Source of the DNA: Stropharia rugosoannulata
Lineage: Eukaryota; Basidiomycota; Agaricomycetes; Agaricales; Strophariaceae
Assembly: GCA_028532985.1 (NCBI GenBank)
Contig: JANCIK010000003.1
Location: 2,180,001 to 2,244,000 of the forward strand
Reading direction: 5' to 3'
Length of the DNA stretch: 64,000 nucleotides
The position numbers were made by a program, and so were the translations under genes. The notes beneath the pieces were generated by a model, which saw nothing but the letters and a program-made list of their open reading frames with translations, was not told the origin of the DNA and did no database searches. This document shows positions 1 through 11,909 of the stretch, one piece after another. Numbering within the stretch: the stretch's first letter is position 1; every line of letters starts with the position of its first letter.

Positions 1-784
1 TTAAAGAAGGATCCCCCATGAATGCCTGGTCGTTTGGTAAGCCTCCATACCATGCAGCCGACATAGGTACTATAAGAATAGAACTGAGTTGTAGTATATG
101 GGATATGAACTTGAGCAGTCATACTTACAGATGCGGTTCCAATGTGCCTCTGCGGGCCAATTCGCTCGTTGAGCGGCGCAGCCTGTGGTGTAATCAACGT
201 CAGGCCAACTCCCATCTGGTCCCAGAGTTGAAATCCTGCAAGGTATACGTTTCAGCTAAACACCGGTACTGGAAATGGAGGCAGAATAATCAGTCCCACC
301 ATGTGGATATAGTCTTTGTTGAAGTTGTGATTGAACCAATAATAGATACGAGCCTCCGGGAAGCTATGGTCTCAATGTCTTGCAATGTCGCGGGATCGAT
401 CGTCTGGCTAGGCTGTGCCGGTGAGGTAGAGGTAGATGATGCATTAACCGAAGATGACGAGGTTGGTACCGGAAGCGAAGTTGTAATATTCCCCGAGGAT
501 GTTGGAAGAGAAGTCGTAAGGTTGGCTGCGGGTGTCGAGGTCTCTGTATTCGTTGTAGTAGAGCTCTGGGCTGCAGAAAATGCCGAAGATGAAATGGTCT
601 CGTGAGCAGAGGAACTTCCTGCGGTCGAGGGCGTTGCACTGGGAACTACTGTCGTCGAGTCTGCTAAACTTGGCCGAGAAGTCAAAGATAATTGCGACGA
701 CTTGATGTCATTGACAGTGCCAGCTGCATATAGCATCTGCGCCTGGAACACAAAGTGCGCCAGGATGACGAAACGAGTCCACAT
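1..784 (-). CDS. Secreted polysaccharide lyase family 8-like protein (3' part outside window)
   Basis: Exons on the minus strand: 784-300, 235-129 and 69-1, continuing past the left edge. The ATG at 784 opens a signal peptide (MWTRFVILAHFVFQAQMLYA). It is followed by about 135 residues very rich in Ser, Thr and Pro, then a segment containing GPDGSWPDVDYTTGC, AQRANWPAEAHWNRI and PNDQAFMGD. This reads like the start of the alpha-toroid domain of PL8 lyases (chondroitin AC/hyaluronate lyase type), which cleave uronic-acid polysaccharides by beta-elimination. The catalytic Asn/His/Tyr residues lie outside the window, so activity cannot be judged. The first intron (299-236) uses GTGGGA and ends TTGCAG; the second (128-70) uses GTAAGT. 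Family assignment rests on the Trp-rich motif block and is inferred by recall, not by a search. Confidence 0.7.
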
Positions 785-2098
785 TGTAGCAATGACTCTC
801 TGTCCAACGTCGTACAGAGGGGGACGCCAAGGGAAAATACTAAACGCATCGCAAAGAGTGACTAGGGGCATTTAAGTAGCAGCCGCAGGATCTAGTAAGG
901 TCAAGATCGGGAGGGACAAGTTAGATTCTGTCGGATTGGGTGCCAGATCCCGGCCGACAGGGCCGCTAGAAGCTCAGGTGATAGCGCCTGTTTACCCTAG
1001 GATTTGACGAAGATTTATGACATGCAGGCAGATGCGCTCAGCTCAGGCTACAAGGAGGTCGGCGACTGTGGTCACGCCGACGCTGTATGCGCGTTTCAAT
1101 TCTTCTCAGAAGGAGAGCCAGTACGCTTTGCGCGGAGATGAGCGTTAGCTTTGAGCAACGCGCATGGTGCAGATAACGTACACTGGGTCATTCCCCATCC
1201 TTTTCTGATATCTTCTGTGAACAAGCTGGACTTCTCAGTGCTAGGGCGACTACTGGAAAAATGAAATGACAAGGTCAACGCATGGCTCTTGACCAAGTGA
1301 CAGTTCAAAAAGGATTGCTAAAAATAGTAAGTTGCCGCTCAGTATAACATCGTGGGAATTCCCCATTTGGAAGTTACTTCCGTCTCAGGCCATTTACCTC
1401 ATTCAACTGACCCTTTGTGTTTCCAGTCCATCACCGCTAAGCTTGCCACGTCTCCCAGCTGCAGGTCTGAGTCTATCACTCCAGCGCCTTGAGCTTAGTA
1501 TCAAATGGTGCAGAGTGCTGAAAGCATGCTGCGGCCTGCCAGGTGCAGACGTAAAGCTAAGTAAGAGGTAAACATGGCACTGCATGCAGCCAGTAAAACA
1601 GGCTGTTTTCAAATCTTCACTCTGCATAATAAAGTATCTTAAATGTTTATCTTGTCCGTTCAAAGTTTAAATGATTTGAATTTGAATGGTCTGAACATCG
1701 CTACTGTCCAGATTCCGTGTGCCTCGACGCGTTTCATTCGGTTCCGTTTTCCACTAGTCAGTACAGCCCAAATGTTGACATGATTCCTCTACAAGCGTGT
1801 CGCGGAAGGTCGGAGAGCCTCAAGATACGCTACTGATTGCGATCTATCTCCACTGCCGAGCCTTGTTGTGGGTGTGGATGTACGCCATAGGCAAGTTGCA
1901 GGTATATTCAAGGTATATTCAATAATTAGATCCTTTCCTTGACATACCCATAGATGATAGCACCGCTGAGTGATAACTGGCATACTGAAATGAACTTAGC
2001 GATGGTGATGGAAGTTTAATAGATCCTTGCTGAAAATCCATAAAAAACCCGACAGTACTACATACTCTACTTACGAGAAACCAAAGAAGGAATCTTCA
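785..2098. other. Intergenic region, no gene recognised
   Basis: About 1.3 kb between the PL8-like gene and the 3' end of MPP10. Short open frames here (for example 1332-1571 plus and 1403-1663 minus) overlap each other and resemble nothing known. Two close inverted repeats are visible at 1580-1609: the palindrome CTGCATGCAG, then AAAACAG-G-CTGTTTT. An 11-nt direct repeat, AGGTATATTCA, occurs twice near 1900-1925. The part next to 784 should hold the promoter of the lyase gene. Confidence 0.5.
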
Positions 2099-4623
2099 CT
2101 ACTTCTGTTTTTTCTGGGACGCTGCTGCGTTTTTCTTGCCAACGACAGTGACTCCCTTGCCGTGTTTGACGATGGTGTCCAGAGCGGCCTGTTTCTGTTT
2201 CTTGACACTACCTAGCCCTTTCTTCGCAAATTTGTCAACACTCTTTTCCAGAGCGTCGCGCTGGCGTTTCTTTGTTTTACGTTCCTTTGTGCGAAGAGCT
2301 CGTTTCTCGGTAGGTGTCATTTCACTCTTCGCGCGTAGTGATGAAGGAGACGCTGCAAATACTTCTTCTGGAGCAAGCATAGTTGATGTTGACTTGGTTG
2401 TGGGAAGAGCAGATTCGAGGGTTGCGGTAGCGACGTTAGAGACTGTTGTAATGGTTGCCTTGGGCTGTTTAAAATCACTAAGTAAGGGTGAATGTACAAT
2501 GGACAATAAATTACAGACCTGCTTGGGTGTGTAGTGCGCATTACACAGAGCATCTAGTTTATTACAGATACCGTCCCACAGAGCGCTTATTTCGTCGTGC
2601 TCTTTCTTCAGTTTGCCGTCACGATCATCTGTCGTTCCCCCTGTTTGACTAGCAACATATTCGTCCTCATATATTTGGGCAAGGGATTGAGAAGACTTGG
2701 TGTCCTTCAGTTCAAACAATCTGGAAGGCAGGAACGGTTTATCCTCGAGGGGTCGAATGCGAACCACATCGTCGAATACGCCAGCAAGGATACGTGCTTT
2801 GATTTTTTCCTCAAGTGTTTTTACGGATTCCTCTGTTGTGACTGGCACAGCCTTCATAACGCGTTCAAATTCGAGATCCTCTTCCAAGAGCGAATTCTGC
2901 GGTCGCTGGCGAGATCCGGCCTCTCCCATGAGTACCCACTCTTTAGGAGCAACGTTCTCAGATTCTAGCTCTGTGATTTGTTCCTTGAGCGCAGCCATTC
3001 TTCGTTCATGTGTCGTCGTATCTAATCATTTAAGTAATACAAAGATGAAGGCGTCAGCAATAGTACTCACTTTGATCCACCTCTTCCTCGTCATCAGCAA
3101 AAAGATCTTGTTTCACCCGCTGTATGGATGTGCCTTCGTTTGAGTCCTCAAATTCATCCTCCTCATCAGAACCACTTTCTTCTTCGGACCCATCCATATC
3201 CAAGTATTCTTCCTCGTTGTCCTCGAGCTCGCTACCTTCGTCCTCTTCGTCCTCATTCTCATTAAATACACCCTCCGCATCCATAAGTCCTTCATCGTCA
3301 TTGTCTTCATCATCATCGTCATCGTCGCTATCATTGTCATGCAGAGACCTGTTCTTCCCTGTAGCTTTGATTTTCTTGACGCGCACTTGATCATTGAAGC
3401 GCACTTGACTTTTCCCATCTGCTTTTTTCCCTTTAGCGGGAACAGGTGGTCGCTGAGAGCGAGATGGAGGCTCGAAGAAGTCGCGATAGAATAATTCTGG
3501 TAGTCAATGAGAATTGAATAAAAGAAGTCCGTAGTATAAGTATATAGGCTTACCTTTCTCTGCTTCTGAACCTTCCGCTTCCATATCCTCATCATCATCA
3601 TCAACGGGGGCGAATAAGTCAATATCCATATCGTCTTCATCAGAGTCGTCGTCCCCGGCTAAACGGCCTCTCGACGAGGACTTGGACTCGGCGCGTTCTG
3701 TCTCCGCGTTGAATTCGTCCAAATCAAAGAATCCGTCATCCAGTTCAGAAACCTTTGAGCCCTTTTTCTTAGTTCGCAAGATGCGCGAGCCTGGTGCCTT
3801 TGAGGCGAACTGGCTAGGTTCATCCATTTCAGCATCCCGTAGTGGAGAGACCTCCTCCTCTCCTTCCTCCTCTCCACTGGACTCTTCAGCTTCTGAGCTA
3901 TCTTCATCTTCATCTCCATCATCTTCCTCTTCAACTTCCAAGTTGGCCAATGCATTTATGTCCTCTTCATCCAACCCATATTTAGCCATTAACTCCTCCA
4001 TGTCTAGGTCTTCGCCGCGTTCCATAGCCTCCAGCGCTTTACGAAGCCGTTCACCGGCCTCACCCATTTCATCAGAGCTTTCGTTGTCTTCATCTTCATC
4101 TTCGTCTTCATCCTCCTCAACGTTTCGGTCATCGGATATACCTTCTAGAACGTAATCTAGCATCCGACAAACCGTCTTCGTGCGCAGATCTAATTGAGCC
4201 CAAATCTGTTCCTCGTCCATGCCGTCAACAAATAGAGACTTCAGAGGAGTGAGTTCGAGTAGATCTTTCTGTGAGGAGGATCCCGCGGCAATTTCTGCAG
4301 CATTCTTCGCTTTCGATCGCGTCTGTGGTGCGTTCGACGGTGTTAGAGAAGATATGAGCTCGCCAATATGTGGATGGGATGACGTTTCTGATTCCACAGC
4401 TGTGAATAGATTACTTTTTGTAAGATCTATTTCTTGAAATTCAATGTAGGGTCAACATACAGAGGTCAAAAATATATTTTGTGGCATTCAGAGCAGCATT
4501 TTGAATTTCATTACTGCCTATGGCAAGGGATTCAGGGCGCTCTTCGAGTAAGTGAGATAGTTGAGAAATTTCGGCTGATAAGGTGGCAATGGAAACGTCC
4601 ATGCTATCGTTTAGTGGCTCCAT
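2099..4623 (-). CDS. MPP10: U3 small nucleolar ribonucleoprotein component Mpp10
   Basis: Four exons: 4623-4461, 4399-3554, 3496-3071 and 3021-2099, joined in frame. Mpp10 is a component of the SSU processome that binds Imp3 and Imp4 with the U3 snoRNP during early 18S rRNA processing in the nucleolus. Family hallmarks seen in order: DEEQIWAQLDL near residue 115, long Asp/Glu tracts, ELDDGFFDLDEFNAET, the EEILYRDFF-like block (ELFYRDFFEPP), RFNDQVRVKKIK, then the conserved C-terminal block KEWVLMGEAGSRQRPQNSLL, EEKIKARI and LAQIYEDEYV. The basic C-terminus (KRALRTKERKTKKRQR) fits nucleolar localisation. The ATG at 4623 was chosen because the frame upstream of it has no other ATG. The acidic tracts create long Ser-rich shadow frames on the plus strand. 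Confidence 0.93.
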
Positions 4624-5164
4624 GGCGAGCGATGAAGAGGCAGAAATTAAGGATGTAAGGTATTGGTAAGTACACTTTAGCCTTACCGGCGTTGATTCCG
4701 CCAAAACTTTCGGTCTATTTTGACTTGCTTGTTAACGTCATCACACTTACTTAACAGGAAAGTCGAACACCTTCATTGGCTCTTGACGGATCTTACACTA
4801 GGTCCTCATAACAAGGGCTTTTATCCGTATCCCTTTCGGCTTGCAAAAGCGGACCAAAGAACAATACAACTCCGGAATTGCTTAGCATCACCATGTCCTC
4901 CATTCCAACCTTGACTTTGACAATAATGGTCATCTTAGGTAACGCAACCAACTCGCGAGGCCATTGTTCTAAAGTAGTCGGCTTCCATAATTCGCATTCG
5001 CTAAATCTCTGCAGATGCTACTATAAAGCTGTGGAAATATCACGACTCTGCAACCCGGTCGCCCGTATTCCCTCGTTTCTGTCTTCCCTTGTCCTGTTCG
5101 CTAGTCGACAGCTTCACTCCTTTCCTTTCAAAATCCACTCCTAGATCTAGACGACTTTCGCAAT
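4624..5164. other. Divergent promoter region between MPP10 and a membrane-protein gene
   Basis: Start codons of the two divergent genes are 541 bp apart. The region has small open frames with no recognisable product and several pyrimidine-rich stretches just before 5165. It probably holds both promoters. Confidence 0.5.
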
Positions 5165-6096
5165 ATGGTTCAGCTTCCTAACGTCTCTCAAGTGATAGCT
5201 TCCTATCTAGCGCCTCTCCTCGGCTTAACTGGGCTTATCCTCGCGCTTATTACTCTACTGGCGCCTACATTGCTGCTGCACGACAAAGTGGTCTTCTTTG
5301 CCATCCGACCCTTCTCAGTTTCCGATCCGTCTAAGTCTGTAGATGGGCCGAGCGTATTCATGGGTATTCTTGGTAAATACACTGAACTATATCTCCGAAG
5401 AAATCCGTACTCACTATAAATCAGGCTCCTGCGCTCAAGCAAAGAATGGCGCGACGATTGAATGTACGCCCGCGACCGCCTCACCAGCATACGGTAAGTA
5501 GCTATACTGGTATCTACAATGAATACGCGACTTATTGGTCTTGAATAGACCTCTCTTTACTCCCAAGTAATGCACCAGGAGCCTTCTTCACGAGTCCTGG
5601 AACTTTGATTTGGTTGTTAATGGCCGTAACCATCGCCCTCATGTTTGTCTTCCTCGTCGTTTATACCGGCTATACCTTCTCGAAACGTTTGGGCAAATTT
5701 GGTGCAATGATAGGCAAGCCTTCTTCTTATCGTCTATTGATATGGACGGGTGTTCTTGCTCTTTTGATTGGTAAATAAGACAGTCACTTTGGCTCGAGCG
5801 AAAGCGCTAATATGCCATGCTGCAGGATCTCTTCCACTTTTGATGTTGCGCCTGTGGTACGGGAAGGCCATTGAAGATTTCAACCTCGCAGTTGCAATCC
5901 AGGATACTCCCCCGGACCTGCACGCTTCGAATGGAAATGCATTCATCAGTGAGCACTCTCATCAGTGACCGTGAAGTCTCGTCCACTCATCATTTATTTA
6001 GTGCTGCTACTAGCATACATCTTCTTTTTTGTTCCAGTTATATGCTCAATAACCCGGCTTAATATCAAGGCTTCGACTGGGAAATGGGCAGTTTGA
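5165..6096 (+). CDS. Four-pass membrane protein, SUR7/Rim9 (PalI)-like
   Basis: Exons 5165-5372, 5425-5493, 5549-5770, 5826-5948 and 6002-6096 give 238 residues. Predicted helices: about 12-34 (N-terminal, after a short cytosolic stretch), 112-135, 156-180 and 210-230. The first extracytosolic loop carries a Cys pair (GSCAQAKNGATIEC), and the layout (helix, long loop with two Cys, then three helices) is that of the SUR7/PalI claudin-like fungal family, which acts in plasma-membrane domains or pH sensing. I do not see a full PalI signature, so the assignment to the family is tentative. The last exon is needed to supply helix 4; its intron (5949-6001) ends TTATTTAG. Confidence 0.6.
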
Positions 6097-6528
6097 ACAC
6101 TTTCTCATGTGTATTTCTACGACTTTCACGGACTTTCATGCCATTTTCTAATAACATAACATACTCTAATATCGTCCTTGCGCATTTATTTGTACATACC
6201 CAATTCCACGTTGTATATAGGCAGCATTCTCATCTTTACACATTTTCACCCAGGCCGGGGTTCAAATTATATATGCGAAACCTCACAGTACATAGCAGTC
6301 ACAATTAGTAGAGAACTATTCGGCGACCGACCAAATTCAACTTTTGGGTCGACCAGGATACCATCAATGTATTGGGATTGCTCACCATAACGTGCTCTAC
6401 AATGAGCGGATTTTGCTAAGAATAGGCAAAATAATGGCAGTGGTATCGGAACTTTAAAATCATTTACCGTAGTGGTGGCTGTGAGTCGACTCACTACGCA
6501 GCTTTCAAACCTCTCTTCAACTACCACC
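6097..6528. other. Intergenic region upstream of SEC9
   Basis: About 430 bp, AT-rich, containing the 3' UTR of the membrane-protein gene and the SEC9 promoter. No further gene was recognised. Confidence 0.5.
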
Positions 6529-7712
6529 ATGAACTTCTTCAGGAAGAAATCAGAAAACCTCATTCCCGCTGTCCCCTCTCCACCGCCCCCGTCCTCCTCT
6601 TCTGGCTTTAGTCGGGGGTCTTCCAATACTTACGTTGCCAGCAGGGATGGCGACCGTTACTCAGGTAATGCTGGACAGGGTTCCATCAACGATGCAGACT
6701 CCTACGTCGACAAGTACAGCAGGAATCGTGGAGTGGGCGACCCTTACTCTCGGGGCAATGCTCAGATAGACCAGGATCGTAACGAGCTCTTTTCTGGTTA
6801 CAGTCCGACCACGAAAGGCGGTTCAGGAAGGTTCTTTGATGGTCCCGATATCGGCAGGGCTCCTCCTCCCGGAGAGGAGAACGACGAGGATGTCGAGGGA
6901 ATCAAACAACAGACTCGCTTCGTCAAACAGGAGAGTGTTAACTCGACGAGAAATGCTCTCCGAATGGCTCGCGAAGCCGAGGAAACAGCCAGGAACACAT
7001 TGGCGCGCCTCGGTGATCAGTCAGGTTCGTACAATGCATGATTCTTGTCCGTGTCGTCATAGGTTCCTGACGAGAATAAATAGAGAAATTGGCCAACACC
7101 GAACGACATCTCGATGTTGCCAAAGGACACTCACAGCGAGCAGACGACAAGACCGATGAATTGAAACAATTAAATAGATCTATCTTCCGCCCCGTCATTA
7201 CGTTCAACAAAGACTCTAAGCGTGCCGCTCAAGAAGCTAAAGTACAGGCTAGATACGATGAAGAAAGAGAGGCCAGGGAGAGAGGCATGATGGATATTCG
7301 CGAAAGTCAAAACCGCATTGGACAGGCGTCTACTTATGGGCGCGGAGACCCCGACGAAGAACTTTTGGGTCGCCACAGCCGCTACAAGACTGCCGAGCAG
7401 TTGGACGCCCGCAAGGAGCAACGCAAGCGCTACCAATTCGAGGCCAATGCATCTGACGACGAGCTGGAGGATGAACTTGACGACAACCTCGATGAGATCG
7501 GCGATGCTGCCAAACGACTCAAGGCCCTCGCAATGGCCATGGGAGACGAAACCGACAACCAAATTGGAAGGATCAAGCGCATTGAAGACAAGACTCTCGA
7601 TGTCGATAGCAGGATTTTCAGGAACACCGAACGTGTAAGTAACCTTGACGAATGGATAAATTGCCGTCGCTTATTTAGCCCTTGCCACTTATAGCTCAAG
7701 AAGATCAAGTAA
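6529..7712 (+). CDS. SEC9: Qbc-SNARE of the SNAP-25 family, Sec9
   Basis: Exons 6529-7024, 7084-7634 and 7695-7712 give 354 residues; the last exon only encodes LKKIK and the stop. The protein is the plasma-membrane t-SNARE that pairs with syntaxin (Sso1) and synaptobrevin (Snc1) for exocytosis. An N-terminal Ser/Gly-rich region (about 1-130) precedes two SNARE coiled coils: residues about 140-205, with zero-layer Gln in GDQSEKL, and the C-terminal 65 residues, with DNQIGRIKRIEDKT. There is no cysteine palmitoylation cluster between the coils, as is usual in yeast Sec9. Between the coils lies an Arg/Glu-rich linker with FRPVITFNKDSKRAA. Confidence 0.93.
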
Positions 7713-8232
7713 TCTTGAGGCCGTTCAGTTTTCGACATTACAGAAGTACAACGGATTGGAAATATGCATATACCCTTCACATCGTCATTACGTCTCGTCT
7801 CTCCTTGGTACACTCGGCTTTACTCTGTCTAAACATCTAATTAGTGGCTGTACATATTTCTCGCAACAATGGACACTGCTATAAAGCAATCAATCGTTTC
7901 ATATTATTCTTATATGCGCGCACATTTGAGACACTTTGTGTGCTATACAGTGGCTACCTATACTTGCTGCACCACTCCTCTACGACTGTATCGTCGCGTT
8001 CTAGTAGGTTTTTGAATTCTGGAGCTGCAAGAAGTTGCAGCTAAATAAAGAACTAACGCGACGATCACATGACAAATAAGCACTTGTACCTTTCCGGAGC
8101 AAAGCCAAGGCGTTTAGCAAAGCTTTCGCCGAAGCGAATAAGTAAGCTGCACATACTATCATCCCAACCTCCACCGTTGAGCTCCCTCTTGCGTCCGTCT
8201 GCCCAGTCTACCTTTGTAAAAGTACATCAAAC
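7713..8232. other. Intergenic region between SEC9 and the SRA-YDG gene
   Basis: About 520 bp. No gene was seen. It contains a perfect inverted repeat at 8023-8042 (AGCTGCAA, loop GAAG, TTGCAGCT) and a 10-bp palindrome, ATATGCATAT, near 7762-7771. Confidence 0.5.
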
Positions 8233-9999
8233 ATGGTATCTGAATACGAGAAGCAAAGATTAGAAAATATCAAAAGGGTACTTATTGCTACTTCGGCTGC
8301 GCTTTCAAAATCGCGTCATGAAGCGCTTCTGACTTCCTTATTCTCTGACAGAATCAAGCTCTGCTGGCGTCACTTGGCTTTGACAAGCCAACTTTAGAAC
8401 CTAAAGAAAAAAGGATAATCAAAAGGCCAGCCCAGGAGAAGAAGAGGAAAATCGTTGAAGAGCCTTCTGAGGACAATGAAGAAACTCCAAGGGAGACTAA
8501 AGCCTCCCGCGTCGACTCTGCAGACTCTGCGCCCGCATCTTCTCTGCGTCGGAGCTCGCGAAATACTGGCAAAGTCATCGACTACAACAAAGAAATCGTC
8601 AGAACGCGTTCAATCCCTGTGGCTTACTCAAGTGGGGTGAAAGAAGTAGAGAATGACGGTCCGCTAGGGCGCGAGGATGGAATGCGCGTACACAATCCGT
8701 ATGTACTCTGCCTCACTTGACATCAATACATAGCTCATAAGGTGGATGGTATAGCAAAACATACGGGCCTATTCCTGGAGTAGAAGTAGGGACATGGTGG
8801 GCGCAGAGGAAAGGCTGCTCAGTAGACGCGATTCACGCGTAAGCCGCACTCCTTTTTTCAGATGCAGTCTGACTGACGTTACCAGACCTTGGGTTGCAGG
8901 TATCGCGCCAGGACCCCAAGGGGCCTACAGTGTTGCGCTCAGTGGTGGTTACGACGACGATGTAGATGAGGGATATGCTTTGTGAGTCGATGATATTCTT
9001 CGTGCCGACTGCAGACTCTGAATCACTTCAGCACCTATACTGGCTCTGGTGGGCGTGACCTAAAAGGCACTAAAGACGCTCCTAAAAATGTAAGCATTAG
9101 TCTTCCTCAACGATAGTACTGAAATGACAAACATGCTGTAGCTTCGCACTGCACCTCAAAGTTCTGACCAGTCTTTTGACAACAATGTAAGCGTCTCTTT
9201 GAGTCACTTCAAAGCCCTCGACTAATTGATTTATTCCTAGTTCAACAAATCTCTACAGGTATGTCTACAACACTTGAACTGAGCAAGTCCCTTATGACGT
9301 GATCTGCGCGCTAATTTATAGCGCTCCTGTGATACGAAAAAACCTGTGCGCGTCATTCGTGGCTACAAACTACAGTCGCGCTACGCACCAAGTGAAGGGT
9401 GCGTTTTCATATTCCGCCCTTGAATCCCATATTTATCTACACGTCTTTAGCTTCCGATACGATGGTCTTTATACAGTAGAAAAGGTCAGAACCCCAATGC
9501 ATGTTTTTCGTTGCTAAGTTCTGACAGTCTAATTCTTACATCGACACAGGCTTGGGTCGAAAAAGGAAGGAACCGCCATGGCTATCTTGTCTGCAAGTTT
9601 GTTTTCAAGGTCAGAATTGCTGGTCTGTACATATCCCCTATCATATTCATTTGAAGTACGAAACAGCGGCTGCCGGGTCAGCCTGCCCTCCCCGTTCGGA
9701 GTTTATCTGAGGACGCGCCCCGCAAAAGGAAGCAGGACGAGGAGTCTGATACGGAAGGTAAAGACGAAGACATGGACACAGAAGAGGCCAAGGATGCACA
9801 AAAGGACGATAAGGACGAAGATAGGGAATCAGCTGCTGAGGAGGATTCAACCGCCGCAGAAGACAACCTAGATACCAAGGCCCCAGAAATGCAAACTGAA
9901 GATGTGAATAGTGAAGATCCACGAATCACAGATGCGTCGATGGAAGACCCCCAGGCGGAAACTACGCAGTCTGAAGACGTCGTTAATGAAGACAAGTAG
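8233..9999 (+). CDS. SRA-YDG domain protein (UHRF1-like SRA domain)
   Basis: Eleven exons: 8233-8277, 8352-8698, 8755-8838, 8886-8981, 9032-9089, 9142-9186, 9241-9258, 9322-9398, 9451-9484, 9550-9609, 9667-9999 (398 residues). The SRA domain covers about residues 130-280: GVEVGTWWAQRKGCSVDAIH, VAGIAP, ALSGGYDDDVDEGYAFTYTG, SGGRDLKG, NKSLQRS, PVRVIRGYK, then the YDG box FRYDGLYTVEKAW. SRA domains bind hemimethylated or oxidised 5-methylcytosine. No RING, PHD or Tudor domain is present, unlike animal UHRF1. The N-terminus begins YEKQRLENIKRNQALLASLG and a basic stretch (RIIKRPAQEKKRK) suggests nuclear import. The tail is a highly acidic 100-residue region. Exon 7 is only 18 nt long but is needed to keep the NKSLQ motif. 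Confidence 0.88.
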
Positions 10000-10839
10000 A
10001 CATCAGCCACCTCCTTCAACTCGCAGCGCTATTCTTTTATAATACCAACAATACCCATCTATATGCTATGATTTCTCTCATGTCACTGGCTGATTTGCAC
10101 GCTGCGATATACTATGCTTTTATGATCCGTTTTTGTTTTGTTTTTTGCTTTCACAGTATGTACATAGTTATAATCTTGAGACTGGCTTATACCCTCTACC
10201 CCTGGTCTCTGTATATACTTACAAGAAGAGAATAATAAATATTGCTTTTGATATGTATGATTTTTCTACCGCCGGGCGTAGCCGTGGTCGCGAAGCTGAC
10301 TCTGCCATCCTCCTTTAACGTCATTCGTTGGTCATTGTTATGTACGGACATGAAAGCCCCAATTAATTTTGGGGTATATTTCTTAAATGAGCACATGTTC
10401 ACTGGATGAAATATCATATTACACCTCCTTTTCATTTGTTGCTGATGTATACATATTTGTCCTGAAGTGACTCTCGTGGTAAAATGTGGCTGCTACGAAT
10501 TATATGTATGATGAATATTTGACATGTGTCAGTGATCATACACAAGTGTGTTGAAGGTTGGCTCGCGGTTAAACTGTAGAATAAAACATAGGACTTGAGA
10601 TGTAAAGTGGTGCAGTGAAATTGCAGTCGATTTCTGTTGCGTGCATGTTTGTTGTCGCTAAATATAGAATTGTTGAAACGTCGCCCTGGACGGACTTTGG
10701 CGGAGAACAGACGCCGAGTGCAGGATCTGGCCCTGATTCATGAAAGACGCAGCGTGCAGCAACATTGCCATTTGTTATTTTTCCCATTTCTCTACGCCTT
10801 GTCTCTTGCCACCATAACCCACTATTGTATACGCTAATC
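10000..10839. other. Intergenic region, no gene recognised
   Basis: About 840 bp, AT-rich with several T-runs. It holds the 3' UTR of the SRA-YDG gene and the promoter of the expansin-like gene. A short inverted repeat, CCCCAA-TTAATT-TTGGGG, lies near 10356-10373. Open frames here are short and unlike known proteins. Confidence 0.5.
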
Positions 10840-11909
10840 ATGCACTCCTTTGTACCCTCCCTGTCTTTTCTCCTACACGCCCTCGCCCTCGTCTCCAGCT
10901 GCGCACGCGCCGCGCAGGTGCTGCACCTCCAGCACGACCACGCCGCGCGGGACCTGGGCCACGCGTCGCGCTTCGGCGCCGCCCACCGCCGCCACGCCGC
11001 GGAGGTGGGTAGGCCGCTCAACGAGCACTCTGACGTTATGCTTTACCCCGGGCGCAGAGCCGCGGGCGCTACTTTCACTTATTTCGTAACTGGCCTGTAC
11101 GCCGCATCCGTCTCACTAGTGCGATCGACTCATATTTTTAACCGTCTTTTTTTGTCGCAGCGGCGCTTGTGGTGGTTTCAATGTCCCCTCCGACTTTGTG
11201 CGTAGTGCTCCTCTGTCTGTGACTGCGGCGCTTAACTGACGACGATTTCGCGCATGTGTAGATCGTAGCCTTAAACATGCAGGTAGGTAACAAGCGCTAT
11301 TCTTTATACGACAATTGTGTTTATTTCGTTGCAGCAATTCGACAGCGGCAACCACTGCGGCGCGGTGATCACGATCACTGCAAACGGCAAGACCGCACAG
11401 GCGACGATTGCTGACCGCGTACGTGCTTCGTAGTCGCGTCAAAAATGCTAAGGGTTCTGACGTGCGGCGTTCAGTGCGTAGGATGCGGGTGGAACAACCT
11501 TGACTTTACAGAGGGTCTGTACCGCTTCTTCGACCCCACTATGTTCGGCACGATCGAGGGCGAGTGGGAGTACGGGGCTGGTGCGCCGGCCAAGCCCAAG
11601 CCCACGCCGACGCCTACGCCGACACCCAAGCCGCAACCGACGCCGACTCCGACACCTACGCCTACGCCTGCCAAGGTCACCTCCAGCTCAACCACAAAGA
11701 GTAAGACCAGCACGTCCACCAGCTCGTCGACGAGCACCAAGTCCTCGACCATCAGCAGCTCATCGTCAAGCAGCAAGTCATCGAGCGCGACGACTGCATC
11801 GTTCGCTGCGCCGACTGCTGCCGCTGCTGGGAACATTGAAGGCATCTATGAAGCCTTCCTGAGCATGGGCAGCGCCATGATGGGCGGGGGGCTTGGCTCT
11901 TCGAACTGA
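10840..11909 (+). CDS. Secreted expansin-like protein with double-psi beta-barrel (RlpA/barwin-like)
   Basis: Exons 10840-11008, 11060-11096, 11161-11197, 11262-11282, 11335-11418, 11475-11909 give 260 residues. The start ATG is followed by a signal peptide ending near CARAAQ. The barrel domain carries ATFTYF, the ACGGFN box, DFIVALNMQQF, GNHCGAVITIT, ATIADRCVGCGWNNLDFTE and LYRFFDPTMFGTIEGEW, a typical order for fungal RlpA-like proteins related to expansins, cerato-platanins and barwin. Such proteins bind or loosen cell-wall polysaccharide and are not hydrolases. After the barrel comes a Pro-Thr repeat and a Ser/Thr/Lys-rich tail, probably O-glycosylated, ending in a mildly hydrophobic stretch that could be a GPI signal. 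The intron 1 junction (11009-11059) was fixed by reading frame. Confidence 0.85.

Noticed and set aside
18..605. 195-codon plus-strand frame opposite the PL8-like gene
   Set aside because: It is antisense to spliced exons with family motifs; its Val/Glu-rich translation is the mirror of the Ser/Thr-rich coding strand.
1332..1663. Short opposed frames in the gap at 785-2098
   Set aside because: Under 90 codons, overlapping, and without recognisable features.
3124..4155. Ser-rich plus-strand frames at 3124-3390 and 3682-4155
   Set aside because: They are the reverse complement of the Asp/Glu tracts of MPP10 (GAN codons read backwards give Ser).
11471..11845. 124-codon minus-strand frame with Val-Gly repeats
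   Set aside because: Shadow of the Pro-Thr repeat in the expansin-like protein.
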